Part shown: piece by piece, positions 23,537 to 32,061 of the stretch
Layout of the letters: every line of letters begins with the position of its first letter
Position numbering within the stretch: position 1 is the first letter of the stretch
Assembly: GCF_041320595.1 (NCBI RefSeq)
Contig: NZ_CP166625.1
Coordinates: forward strand, 4,090,001-4,154,000
Origin: Pleomorphomonas sp. PLEO
GTDB lineage: Bacteria; Pseudomonadota; Alphaproteobacteria; Rhizobiales; Pleomorphomonadaceae
Reading direction: 5' to 3'
DNA: 64,000 nt
Notes under the pieces: model-generated
The model's database searches: none
What the model was told of the DNA's origin: nothing
What the model saw: only the letters and a program-made list of their open reading frames with translations
Translations under genes and position numbers: made by a program

Positions 23537-23555
23537 GTCTACTAAATCTAACTAT
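23537..23555 (-). promoter_or_regulatory. TTTAGTA box upstream of the GGDEF gene
   Basis: Read on the minus strand this is ATAGTTAGATTTAGTAGAC. The core AGATTTAGTA is identical to the boxes at 51713-51733 and 62459-62480 (the latter upstream of marD), and the AGTAG extension matches 53452-53475. It is likely an operator or promoter element of the regulon proposed for the sulfur island. Confidence 0.45.
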
Positions 23556-23693
23556 GACTAATTTAGGTGAGAATTTCTAAAAATTCCATAAGGTCAAGAC
23601 AACGATCCCGCCTGGACAACTTGAGGTCCTTGTCACGACTACGTGTCACCTCGGCCGCGTCACTGCTTATTACGGGTAAACTCAGAAACGACA

Positions 23694-24072
23694 AAGCGCC
23701 CGAACCGGCTGGTTATCGAGCGCTCGACGTCGTTTCAATTCGATAGCGGCCCAGCAGCCACAATCCTCATAAACCGAGGGTCCGGTTGAAGTTGCGGCGG
23801 CTGAGATTGCGCTCGCGCGCTTCGAGGTCGTAACGATCGCCGGCTTCGTAGATGTAGGCCAGCTCAACTTCTTCGGCGGTGGGAACGCGGAGGGCCTTGG
23901 CAGCACGCTTGAGGGTGGCGAACATTTGTTTTCTTCCTTTCCTGACCGGAGGTTTCCGGCCTCTTTCTCTCGTTTCTTTCTATGCCCTCAATATAGCTTC
24001 GAGAGCTCCCGCGACCTAATCGCAACTTCTGAAGACCATTTTTAGATTCTCTATGGAAAGCATCCTTAGCCG
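23694..24072 (-). repeat. Tiny-gene cassette, unit 1 of 3
   Basis: This unit contains a small gene, a conserved upstream block and a conserved hairpin after the gene. It resembles units at 27178-27568 and 62611-62996. Shared upstream parts include a CCGGAGGTTTCCGG hairpin next to the ribosome site, CCTCAATATAG, and GACCTAATCGCAACTTCTGAAG. It is the most divergent of the three units. Confidence 0.8.
23767..23925 (-). CDS. Small DUF3563-like protein, copy 1
   Basis: A 52-residue protein that starts MFATLKRAAKALRVPTAEE and ends RRNFNRTLGL, with the highly conserved EAGDRYDLEARERNL core. It resembles the tiny DUF3563/DUF1127-type proteins abundant in Hyphomicrobiales, whose function is mostly unknown. 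Two close paralogues lie at 27262-27420 and 62697-62849 with the same promoter block, so co-regulation is likely. GGAAAG-type ribosome sequences sit before the ATG. Confidence 0.85.
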   Translation of the reverse strand: MFATLKRAAKALRVPTAEEVELAYIYEAGDRYDLEARERNLSRRNFNRTLGL

Positions 24073-24079
24073 AGGCACT

Positions 24080-24955
24080 TCAAGCGCGCTGCCAAGAGCT
24101 CGCAACCGTGGAGACGAGCGATTGCACCGGTGACAAGAGCAAGGGTCGATAGGCGATCGCCAACATCAGCGGCGCCGGACCGTCGACGAGCGGCCGCATT
24201 GTCAGGGTCGCCGGCATCAGACGTTCGGCATAATCGGGCATCAGCGAGAAACCGTCGGTGGCCATGATCAGCGAAAAGGTGGAAGCGATGTCTCCGGCGA
24301 CATGGGTCGGGGATAGGGCAAGACCACGTTGCTGACCCCAAGTATCGATCTCGCCGCGTAGAAATGGCGCAACGCGTTGGTTGACGGCAACATAGGTGTG
24401 CCCCACCAGATCCGAAAAGGTCAGCTCGGGTCGGAGCGCCAGTGGATGGCCGGCCTGAAGAAACACGCTGATGCGGTGGCGATCTATCGGCTCGAAATGC
24501 AAGTCGAGGTCAGTCACGGAAGGACGGGCAAAAGCGAGATCCAGATTGCCGTCCTTCAGATACTGGATGAGAGCCGTGGACGGGGCGCTGGTTACCTCGA
24601 TGTCGACCTCCCCGGCGATCTCGCGTGCGAGCCGCCGAAACTCGGGCAGCACGAAGGTCTCCAGCCCAGGAATAATACCGACGCGGATCGTCATCGGAGC
24701 GTTGCGCACAACGTCGATTGCGTCATCGAGCTGCTTCAGCACCTGCCGAACATGACCGAGAAACAGCCGGCCGGGCCGAGTAAGCACCACGCCCCTCACC
24801 CGCCGATCGAACAGCTCGACGCCCAATTCCCTTTCCAGATCCTTGAGTTGACGGCTGAGCGAGGGCTGAGCGGTGTGAAGACGCGTCCTGGCAGCACCGC
24901 TGACGCTGCCCTCGTCGGCCACCGCCACGAAATAGCGAAGGTGCCTCAGTTCCAT
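24080..24955 (-). CDS. LysR-family transcriptional regulator
   Basis: A 291-residue regulator with an N-terminal winged helix-turn-helix (MELRHLRYFVAVADEGSVSGAA) and a LysR substrate-binding domain from about residue 88. I prefer the start at 24955; an ATG 27 bases upstream adds an unusual extension. It is divergent from the oxidoreductase at 25107 with a 151-base shared gap, so that gene is the likely target. A LysR regulator (SalR) controls the methylthio-alkane reductase genes in Rhodospirillum rubrum, but nothing here shows this is its counterpart. Confidence 0.9.
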   Translation of the reverse strand: MELRHLRYFVAVADEGSVSGAARTRLHTAQPSLSRQLKDLERELGVELFDRRVRGVVLTRPGRLFLGHVRQVLKQLDDAIDVVRNAPMTIRVGIIPGLETFVLPEFRRLAREIAGEVDIEVTSAPSTALIQYLKDGNLDLAFARPSVTDLDLHFEPIDRHRISVFLQAGHPLALRPELTFSDLVGHTYVAVNQRVAPFLRGEIDTWGQQRGLALSPTHVAGDIASTFSLIMATDGFSLMPDYAERLMPATLTMRPLVDGPAPLMLAIAYRPLLLSPVQSLVSTVASSWQRA

Positions 24956-25106
24956 TGCGGATATACCTTTCAAGCATGGCAAACAGGCCTATCAAGTCTT
25001 TGTAGGGATAGCAAGGCTGGCTCTAGGGTGCGCTCAACCGCTCTCGCAAGGGAGCATGTCGAAGTCGCATTCAGCCGGAGGCGCGGTTTAAAGCCGCGAC
25101 AAGCCC

Positions 25107-27104
25107 ATGAAGCAGAACCACGAAATCCTGTTCGAGCCGATGAAGATCGGCAGTCTCGAAATCAAGAACCGGTACGTCATGGAGCCGATGGGTCCGGGCG
25201 GGCTGTGCGATGCCGACGGCACGTACAACTATCGCGGCGTCGAATATTACGTCGAGCGCGCCAAGGGCGGCGCAGGTCTGCTGATGACCGGCGTGACCAT
25301 GGTCGAAAACGACATCGAGCGTTGCGCTCTGCCATCGATGCCCTGCCCGACGCTGAACCCGCTCAACTTCGTCAAGACAGGCAAGATCTTGACCGAACGG
25401 GTGCACGCCTATGACGCGCGCATGTTCCTGCAGCTCTCCGCCGGTTTCGGCCGTGTGTCGATGCCGTCCATCGTCGGCAGGACGGCCGTCGCGCCGTCGC
25501 CGATCCCGCACCGCTGGATCGACGGCGTGACCTGCCGCGCCCTGACCATCGAGGAAATCAAAACCTACGTCAGCAAGTTCGCCGACAGCGCCGAGATCGC
25601 CCAGCGTGCCGGCTTTGACGGCATCGAGATCCACGCCGTCCACGAAGGCTACCTGCTCGACCAGTTCGCCATCTCCATGTTCAACCAGCGCACCGACGAA
25701 TACGGCGGCAGTCTGGAGAACCGCTTGCGCTTCGCCGTCGAGATCGTGCAAGCGATCAAGGAGCGTTGCGGCGACGCCTATCCGGTTTCCCTGCGCTACT
25801 CCATCAAGAGCTTCATCAAGGATTGGAAGAGCGGCGGCCTGCCGGGCGAAGAGTTCGTCGAGATGGGTCGCGACATTCCCGAGGGCATAGAGGCGGCCAA
25901 ACTGCTGGAAGCCGCCGGTTACGATGCGTTCAATGGCGACGTCGGCTCGTATGACAGCTGGTACTGGAGCCACCCGCCCATGTATCAGGCCAAGGGCCTC
26001 TACCTGCCCTACAACAGGATCCTGAAAGAGGTGCTGAAGGTGCCGGTGATCACCGCCGGCCGCATGGACAATCCCGACCTCGCGGCGGAGTCCATCATCT
26101 CCGGCCAGACCGATTTCGTCGGTCTCGCCCGTCCGCTGCTTGCCGATCCGCAACTGCCGAACAAGGTGCGGGCCGAGAAGATCGATCGCATTCGTCCCTG
26201 CCTCTCCTGTCAGGAAGGATGCATGGGCCGCCTCGCCAAGTACTCGCAGATCTCCTGCGCCGTGAACCCGGCCTGCGGTCGCGAAGCGGAGTATGGCCTG
26301 ACCGCCGCCCTTGAAAAGAAGTCGGTCATGATCGTCGGTGGCGGCGTTGCCGGCATGGAAGCGGCCCGCGTCGCCACGCTGCGCGGCCATGTCGTCACCC
26401 TCTATGAAAAGTCCGACCGTCTCGGTGGCGTCGTCATCCCCGGCGGCGTGCCCGACTTCAAGGACGATGATCACGCCCTGATCCACTGGTACGAGCGCGA
26501 GCTGCGCGAACTGAAGGTGCCGGTGATCTTCAACACGGAAGTGACCGAGGAGAGCATTCGGCTCGCCAAGCCCGACGTGCTGATCGTCGCTACCGGCTCC
26601 CAGCCGAAGATGCTGAAGATCGGCGACGCCCAGAACGTCTACACGGCCGAGGACGTGCTCAACGGCATCAAGCCGGCCGGCGATAGCACCATCATCATCG
26701 GCGCCGGCCTCGTCGGCTGCGAGACGGCGCTATGGCTGCATGATCAGGGCAAGAAGGTGACGATCGTCGAACTGGCGCCGAAGATCCTGGCGCTGGCAGG
26801 ACCACTCTGTCACGCCAACCACGACATGCTGCACGACCTCCTGATCTTCAAGAAGATCGACATCCTGACGTCGAGCTACGTGGCGGAGCCCGTCGCGGGT
26901 GGCTTCAAGGTGAAGAGCGGCGACAAGGAAACCTTCGTGCCGGCCGACAGCGCCATCGTCGCCATCGGTTATCGTTCGGAGCGCGGCCTCTACGAAAAGG
27001 TCCGTAATCTGGTACCGGAGGTCTACAGCTTTGGCGATGCCCGGCAGGTCTCCAACATCATGTATGCGATCTGGGATGCCTATGAGGTGGCCCGCTCGAT
27101 CTGA
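25107..27104 (+). CDS. NADH:flavin oxidoreductase with Fe-S cluster (dienoyl-CoA/enoate reductase type)
   Basis: A 665-residue member of the three-domain old-yellow-enzyme family that reduces activated C=C bonds. The FMN TIM barrel spans about residues 1-340. A 4Fe-4S motif follows (CLSCQEGC then CAVNP, about 370-395), then a FAD/NAD domain with VGGGVAGMEAA and IGAGLVGCETA. Length and order match dienoyl-CoA and enoate reductases. Its real substrate cannot be told from sequence. It is monocistronic, divergent from a LysR gene, and ends at a strong terminator. Confidence 0.88.
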   Translation: MKQNHEILFEPMKIGSLEIKNRYVMEPMGPGGLCDADGTYNYRGVEYYVERAKGGAGLLMTGVTMVENDIERCALPSMPCPTLNPLNFVKTGKILTERVHAYDARMFLQLSAGFGRVSMPSIVGRTAVAPSPIPHRWIDGVTCRALTIEEIKTYVSKFADSAEIAQRAGFDGIEIHAVHEGYLLDQFAISMFNQRTDEYGGSLENRLRFAVEIVQAIKERCGDAYPVSLRYSIKSFIKDWKSGGLPGEEFVEMGRDIPEGIEAAKLLEAAGYDAFNGDVGSYDSWYWSHPPMYQAKGLYLPYNRILKEVLKVPVITAGRMDNPDLAAESIISGQTDFVGLARPLLADPQLPNKVRAEKIDRIRPCLSCQEGCMGRLAKYSQISCAVNPACGREAEYGLTAALEKKSVMIVGGGVAGMEAARVATLRGHVVTLYEKSDRLGGVVIPGGVPDFKDDDHALIHWYERELRELKVPVIFNTEVTEESIRLAKPDVLIVATGSQPKMLKIGDAQNVYTAEDVLNGIKPAGDSTIIIGAGLVGCETALWLHDQGKKVTIVELAPKILALAGPLCHANHDMLHDLLIFKKIDILTSSYVAEPVAGGFKVKSGDKETFVPADSAIVAIGYRSERGLYEKVRNLVPEVYSFGDARQVSNIMYAIWDAYEVARSI

Positions 27105-27127
27105 TCTGGATTAGCTGACAACGACAT

Positions 27128-27162
27128 GCCGCGCTGTCCCCTGGGATGGCGCGGCTTTTTTT
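27128..27162 (+). terminator. Terminator of the oxidoreductase gene
   Basis: GCCGCGC and GCGCGGC pair around a 14-base loop and are followed directly by seven T residues, 24 bases after the stop codon. This is a textbook intrinsic terminator. Confidence 0.9.
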
Positions 27163-27177
27163 GGACCAGACCACGCA

Positions 27178-27568
27178 GCGGATACGACAAAGCGCCCGAA
27201 CCGGTCAGGTTTCGAGCGCTCAACGTCGTAGTCAGATTTTCGGCTTGGTGCGGTCAGATCCTCAGAGACCGAGGCCCCGGTTGAAGGCGCGGTTGTTGAG
27301 GTTGCGCTCGCGGGCTTCGAGGTCGTAGCGGTCGCCGGCTTCGTTGAGGTAGGCCAGATCGCGCTCAGCCTGGGTGGGGGCGCGGAGGAGCTTGGCCGTA
27401 CGCTTGAGGGTGGCGAACATTTCGGTTTTCCTTTTCCAGGCCGGAGGTTTCCGGCCTCTTTGTTTCATTTCTTTTTGCACCCTCAATATAGGCCCTGAGG
27501 CCCTCGCGACCTAATCGCAACTTCTGAAGGTCGCCTTCAGTTTTTCTATAGGTAAAATCCCGTTAGCG
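27178..27568 (-). repeat. Tiny-gene cassette, unit 2 of 3
   Basis: This roughly 390-base unit is very close to the one at 62611-62996 in the same orientation. It includes a hairpin after the gene (AGCGC stems at 27191-27220), the gene, the CCGGAGGTTTCCGG hairpin and an upstream block. That block contains TATATT 17 bases after GATTAGGTC and a CTGAAGGCGACCTTCAG dyad. Units 2 and 3 bracket the sulfur island as direct repeats 35.4 kb apart. Confidence 0.85.
27262..27420 (-). CDS. Small DUF3563-like protein, copy 2
   Basis: A 52-residue protein starting MFATLKRTAKLLRAPTQAE and ending NNRAFNRGLGL. The start at 27420 is chosen because all three paralogues begin MFATLKR there and a GGAAAA ribosome site precedes it. 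The in-frame extension upstream runs through the conserved hairpin. It is almost identical to copy 3 at 62697-62849. Function unknown. Confidence 0.85.
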   Translation of the reverse strand: MFATLKRTAKLLRAPTQAERDLAYLNEAGDRYDLEARERNLNNRAFNRGLGL

Positions 27569-27597
27569 CGGTGGTCGAGGATATCCCAAACCACCGC
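27568..27597 (-). terminator. Hairpin after the bisC-like gene
   Basis: GCGGTGGT and ACCACCGC form an eight-pair stem with a 14-base loop just past the end of the molybdenum enzyme gene. A short T stretch (ATTTTACC) follows after about ten bases, so it is a probable operon end. Confidence 0.5.
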
Positions 27598-27622
27598 CGC
27601 GGTCATTTCCAGCCTCAACAGG

Positions 27623-29920
27623 TCAGTAGACGATCCGGTCCTCAATGGGCGGTTGGCGATCGATTGTCAGGTCCGGAAGCGGCCCAACCCACTTGCGAAT
27701 TTCAATCAGCGCGGTGTGGGCGATGTTGCCCTGCGCAAGGCCCGACGTCCCCTTGTCGATGGTCAGCGTATTCGGGTTGCCGTGCACATCGATCAGCTCG
27801 CCATCTATTTGCTGCGCATCGTACCAAGCTCCAGTCCCCATCCAGGCGACGTCCTCGCGGATTCCGTCATCGACAACAACACCGGCTAGCGCCTTGCCGC
27901 GATGACTGGACAGCAGCACGATATCGCCGCTGCCGATGCCCAGCCGTTGAGCGGTAGTCGGATGAAGATAGACCGGTTCGCGACCGTCGATCTTGGTCGC
28001 CCTGGCAACCGAACCGTTGTCGAGCTGGCCGTGCAAACGGCTGATCGACTGGCCGGAAACGAGGTGCAGGCGACCAACGCTGTCTTTCGCACCCAGCCAT
28101 TCCGTCGGCTCGATCCAGACCGGATGGCCGGGACAGTCGGCGAGGCCGAAGCCGGCGATGACCTCGCTGTGGAGCTGAATGCGACCGCTGGGCGTTGCGA
28201 GCGGGTTGCCATCGGGATCGGCGATAAAGTCGCCGAACTGAATGACCTCGCCCGTGGGATCGGGGCGATCGAAGCGCCCCATGGAACGGAAGGTATCGAA
28301 GTCCGGGAGGTCAACGCCGTGCTGGACGGCCACCTTGCTCGATTGCTCCCAGAGGTGTCGCAGCCAGCCGTCCTGGTCCCTGCCTTCGGTGAAGGTGTCG
28401 ACAACGCCAAAACGTTCGGCAAGCCCACGAAAGATGGCGTGATCGTCACGCGCCTCACCGAGGGGCTCCAGTACCTTGTCCATGAACACCAGCGAGCCGT
28501 CGCGACGGTTCAGCATGATATCCTCGCGCTCGAGCGGCGAGGTGGCTGGTAAGACGATGTCGGCGCGGCGGGCGGTCGGCGTCCACCAGATGTCGTTGAC
28601 GATGACTGTCTCCGGCCGCTTCCACGCCTCGGCAAGACGGTTGAGATCCTGATGGGCGTGGAAGGGATTGCCGCCGGTCCAATAGACGAGGCGGATGTCG
28701 GGATAGACGAGGGTTTTGCCATTATAGGTGCAACTGCCACCTGGATCGAGCAGCAGATCGGCGATTTTGGCCACTGGAATATAATCGGGCACGGCGTTGC
28801 GCCCCTGGGCGACCGACGGCCAGGGCAGCGACCGGATCGGACGCCCGACTGGCGTGGTAGAGCCGTAGCCGAAGCCGAAACCGCCACCCTTGGTTCCGAT
28901 CTGTCCCAGCATGGCAGCCAGCGCCAGCCCCATCCAGAGCGGCTGTTCGCCGTGATCGGCCCGCTGGATACCCCAGGCGAGCGAGATCATGGTCCGCTTC
29001 GCCGCCATCTCCCGGGCGAGATCGCGAATGCGGGCTTCGGCGACCCCGGTGATGGCGGACGCCCAGGCCGCCGTCTTGGCAATGCCGTCAGTCTCCCCCT
29101 TGATGTAGGCTTCCAACACCGGCCAGCCGTGGGTGTAGCGCTGAAGAAAGCTCCGGTCGGCCAGACCCTCTTCGATCAGAACGTGGGCGAGCCCCATCAT
29201 CAGGGCGGTATCGGTGTTGGGACGCGGCGCGATCCACTCGGCATCGAGAACACCCGGCACGTCGGCCCGGCGCGGCGAGATATTGACCACCCTCGCCCCG
29301 GCCCGATGAATACGAGCGAGCCAGCTCTCCACCTCGTGGCCGGTGGTGCCGCTCGACATCACCTGTGCCGTTCGGCCTGAAATACCACCGAAGCAAACCA
29401 AGAGCTCGGTATTGCCATCAAGCAGCGACCACGACGTCATGCAATCCTGGAAAAGGCCGTTGCTCATGCCGGTAACATGCGGCAGCAGAACCTCGCCCGC
29501 CGCATGGGAATAGGTGTCGACCGAGCGCGTGTAGCCACCGATGAGGTTCAGGAAACGCCTGAGCTGCGACTGGGCATGATGGAAGCGGCCAGCACTCGCC
29601 CAACCGTAGGAACCGCCGAAGATCGCCTTGTTGCCGTGGGTGTCGACAACGCGGCGAAGTTCATCCGCCGCGAGATCCAGCGCTTCGTCCCAGGGAAGCT
29701 CCACGAAGGGATCGTCGCCGGTGCGATCGCGGTCGCGTTTCTCCAGCCAGGCACGGCGCACCGAGGGACGGCGGATACGGGTGCCTTGATCTCGCACCGC
29801 GCTCAGCCAGCCGCGCCCGATCGTCGAGGGCTGCGGATCATCGGCGAGCGGGTTCAGACTGACGCCGTCCGCCTTGCCCTCGACGACATAGGTTCCCCAG
29901 TGGGCGGCTGTATAGCGCAT
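27623..29920 (-). CDS. BisC/DMSO-reductase-family molybdenum oxidoreductase, cytoplasmic
   Basis: A 765-residue bis-MGD molybdenum enzyme of the type III DMSO/TMAO/biotin-sulfoxide reductase group. It shows the GSYGWASAGRFHH segment (about 103-115) and TYSHAAGEVLLPH, where Ser138 aligns with the molybdenum-ligand serine. It lacks an N-terminal Fe-S cysteine set, a Tat signal and a membrane anchor, so it should work in the cytoplasm like BisC, reducing an S- or N-oxide. It is last in an operon, 18 bases after the RuBisCO-like gene. The neighbours suggest its substrate may be a sulfoxide of the compound handled by that protein; this is inference. Confidence 0.85.
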   Translation of the reverse strand: MRYTAAHWGTYVVEGKADGVSLNPLADDPQPSTIGRGWLSAVRDQGTRIRRPSVRRAWLEKRDRDRTGDDPFVELPWDEALDLAADELRRVVDTHGNKAIFGGSYGWASAGRFHHAQSQLRRFLNLIGGYTRSVDTYSHAAGEVLLPHVTGMSNGLFQDCMTSWSLLDGNTELLVCFGGISGRTAQVMSSGTTGHEVESWLARIHRAGARVVNISPRRADVPGVLDAEWIAPRPNTDTALMMGLAHVLIEEGLADRSFLQRYTHGWPVLEAYIKGETDGIAKTAAWASAITGVAEARIRDLAREMAAKRTMISLAWGIQRADHGEQPLWMGLALAAMLGQIGTKGGGFGFGYGSTTPVGRPIRSLPWPSVAQGRNAVPDYIPVAKIADLLLDPGGSCTYNGKTLVYPDIRLVYWTGGNPFHAHQDLNRLAEAWKRPETVIVNDIWWTPTARRADIVLPATSPLEREDIMLNRRDGSLVFMDKVLEPLGEARDDHAIFRGLAERFGVVDTFTEGRDQDGWLRHLWEQSSKVAVQHGVDLPDFDTFRSMGRFDRPDPTGEVIQFGDFIADPDGNPLATPSGRIQLHSEVIAGFGLADCPGHPVWIEPTEWLGAKDSVGRLHLVSGQSISRLHGQLDNGSVARATKIDGREPVYLHPTTAQRLGIGSGDIVLLSSHRGKALAGVVVDDGIREDVAWMGTGAWYDAQQIDGELIDVHGNPNTLTIDKGTSGLAQGNIAHTALIEIRKWVGPLPDLTIDRQPPIEDRIVY

Positions 29921-29938
29921 GTCCTTCGGTCCTCATCC

Positions 29939-31048
29939 TCATGTCAGGCGGGCACGCATGTCCTTCAGCGTTTCGCCGATGCGGTCGACATGCCGAAGCA
30001 GGCTACCGCCGAGGAGATATACGACATCATCGCCGTACATGGCACGCATCTCCGGCGCGCGGTCGGCGCTCATTCCACCACCGGGGCTTGGGAAGATCGG
30101 CCGGCCCACGCCATCGAGCGCGCGGCAGGCCTCGGCAATGGAAAGACACTCTTCGGCCGAGAAGCCGAAGCGGCCACCGACATTGGGGAAGATCGAAATA
30201 TCGGCGCCGGCAAGGCGCTGCAGCACGCCGAACATCATGGCATGGGTGAAGCCGAGCGTGTCGGACAATACATAGCTGCCAAGGAACGTCGGGTGCGCCA
30301 TAAGCGGCAGGTCGAACCAGTCGGCGGTGGCAAGGCGGCGGGTGAGATCGAAGCCGAACAGCCCCGGCATGACCAGCGCGCCCCCTGCCCCCGCCTCCTT
30401 GGCGAAGCGGGCGAAGTCCATCAGGTCTTCGCTGCGGCCGGCGATGTTGGGGAAATACAGGCTGTTGCCGTCGGTTTCCCGGTTTGCCCTGGCAACCGCG
30501 GCGGCGACTTTCTCGACGCGCGTCTTGAACGGCGCCGACGCCTGGTCAGTCAGGCCGTGATCGTCCTTGATGATATCGGCGCCGCCGAGCGCCGCCGCAT
30601 AGGCGATGGCGGCCAGCGTGTCGGCGTCGCTGCCCTGCGGCTTGATCACCGGGGCTATCAGACCGCCGGTCGGGCGCTTGGCCCGCGCGCGGACGCCTGA
30701 AATGCCGAAGCGGGCACCCTTGAAGTCCTGCGAAAGGCGCTCGCCCGGCTCGAAACCGACGACCCGAATGCCCTTCTGGATCGAGGAGTTGCCGAAGATG
30801 ACGTTGAGGAGCTGCGGCAGCTCGTTGCCGGTGCTGTCTGGGCTGTAGGTGAGATGAGCGAGATAGGAACCGGCGTCCTCGGCACGGACGCTCTCGACCT
30901 TGCCGAGGATGACATCCTCGATATAGCCCTTCGGCACCACGTCGCGCGGGATCTCGACGGTCTGTTCGAGAGCGATGCCGGCGGCCCGCTCGCTGGCTTC
31001 GTCGAGGCTGCCGGCGAAGATGCGATAGAAGACGGAAAAGCGCGACAT
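29939..31048 (-). CDS. RuBisCO-like protein (form IV type)
   Basis: A 369-residue RuBisCO superfamily protein, shorter than true carboxylases. Lys136 in APVIKPQGS and Lys161-Asp162-Asp163-His164 in GGADIIKDDHG align with the catalytic and carbamylated lysine regions, but the second acidic metal ligand is His. The loop-6 lysine is apparently Arg293 (GGRFGF), while His252 and the phosphate-binding GGGM and LLGGS are kept. Carboxylation of RuBP is therefore unlikely. Known relatives enolise or isomerise methylthio-sugar phosphates or decarboxylate 3-oxo-isoapionate 4-phosphate. It overlaps the transketolase gene start/stop and precedes the BisC gene, so it belongs to that operon. Confidence 0.88.
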   Translation of the reverse strand: MSRFSVFYRIFAGSLDEASERAAGIALEQTVEIPRDVVPKGYIEDVILGKVESVRAEDAGSYLAHLTYSPDSTGNELPQLLNVIFGNSSIQKGIRVVGFEPGERLSQDFKGARFGISGVRARAKRPTGGLIAPVIKPQGSDADTLAAIAYAAALGGADIIKDDHGLTDQASAPFKTRVEKVAAAVARANRETDGNSLYFPNIAGRSEDLMDFARFAKEAGAGGALVMPGLFGFDLTRRLATADWFDLPLMAHPTFLGSYVLSDTLGFTHAMMFGVLQRLAGADISIFPNVGGRFGFSAEECLSIAEACRALDGVGRPIFPSPGGGMSADRAPEMRAMYGDDVVYLLGGSLLRHVDRIGETLKDMRARLT

Positions 31049-32052
31049 CAGAGAGCCTCCGCCTTGGCTGACGAGTGGACGGCGTCGATGCGGACGGCAT
31101 CGAGGTCGGCATCGGTGATGCCGAAGCTCTGGCCGGTCAGCCGTTCGATGGCGGCGACCAGCGCCGGCGCATCGAGGCCATAGGTCCGCATCAGGTAGGG
31201 ACGCGAGCCGCCGTGGGCGTAGGTGTCCTTGAGGCCGAGCCGCACCAGGCGCTTGGCGATGCCGGCATCGGCGATGGTCTCGGCGACCAGCGATCCTATG
31301 CCGCCCTCGGTGACGTGGTTTTCTAGGGTAACCACGCCGTGGCGCACCGACTGCAGATGGTCGAGCAGATACTGCGCGTCGAACGGCTTGATGGTGTTGA
31401 GATGAATGTGGCGGATGGAAACGCCGGCCTTGGACAGTGCGCCGCGCGCCCGCAACGCCTCTTCGGTGGTGATGCCGGCGGTGATCACCAGCACATCGGT
31501 GCCGAGCGACAGTTCGCGCGGCTTGCCGACGACGATCGGCGTATCGAACAGACGCGGCACCGATCCCCTGAGCACACGGGCATAGACGGGGCCATCGACG
31601 CTGTCGGCCGCCTCGACGATCGACTCCACTTCCGTTGCGTCGCCGGTCTCCAGGATGGTCATGTTGGGGATCGAGCGCATCACCGAGATGTCCTCGATCG
31701 CCTGATGCGTCATGCCGCCCGGCGTGGTGACGCCCGGCAGGAAGCCCATCAGGCGCACCTTGCGGCGCGGATAGGCCACCGAGGCGATCAGCTGGTCATA
31801 GGGGCGGCGGTAGAGAAAGACGCCGAAGGTGTGCAGGAAGGGCCGGAAGCCGGCGAGACCCAGGCCGCCGGCAAAGCTCATCATGTTCTGCTCGGCCATG
31901 CCCAGCGACAGGAACTGCTCGGGGTGGCGATCGCGGAAGCCGTCGATCTCGCAGGACGACGTGAGATCAGCGGAGAGGCAGAGCACTTTCGGGTGGGCGA
32001 CGGCATAAGCCTCGAAGGCGCCGGCATAGGGACGGTTGACGAGTTCGACCAT
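31048..32052 (-). CDS. Transketolase-like protein, C-terminal (Pyr) subunit
   Basis: A 334-residue protein corresponding to the pyrimidine-binding and C-terminal domains of transketolase or DXS. The catalytic glutamate lies in LGMAEQNM (Glu54), followed by the usual FHTFG-like segment. With the upstream gene it forms a split ThDP enzyme that moves two-carbon ketol units. Split transketolases occur in branched-sugar (apulose phosphate) catabolism and in unassigned pathways. It is ten bases after the N-terminal subunit gene and touches the RuBisCO-like gene (stop/start overlap). Confidence 0.9.
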   Translation of the reverse strand: MVELVNRPYAGAFEAYAVAHPKVLCLSADLTSSCEIDGFRDRHPEQFLSLGMAEQNMMSFAGGLGLAGFRPFLHTFGVFLYRRPYDQLIASVAYPRRKVRLMGFLPGVTTPGGMTHQAIEDISVMRSIPNMTILETGDATEVESIVEAADSVDGPVYARVLRGSVPRLFDTPIVVGKPRELSLGTDVLVITAGITTEEALRARGALSKAGVSIRHIHLNTIKPFDAQYLLDHLQSVRHGVVTLENHVTEGGIGSLVAETIADAGIAKRLVRLGLKDTYAHGGSRPYLMRTYGLDAPALVAAIERLTGQSFGITDADLDAVRIDAVHSSAKAEAL

Positions 32053-32061
32053 GACGAGACC

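Noticed and set aside
29939-31048. Carbon-fixing RuBisCO
   Set aside because: Second acidic metal ligand is His164, the loop-6 lysine is apparently Arg293, the length is short, and there is no phosphoribulokinase nearby.
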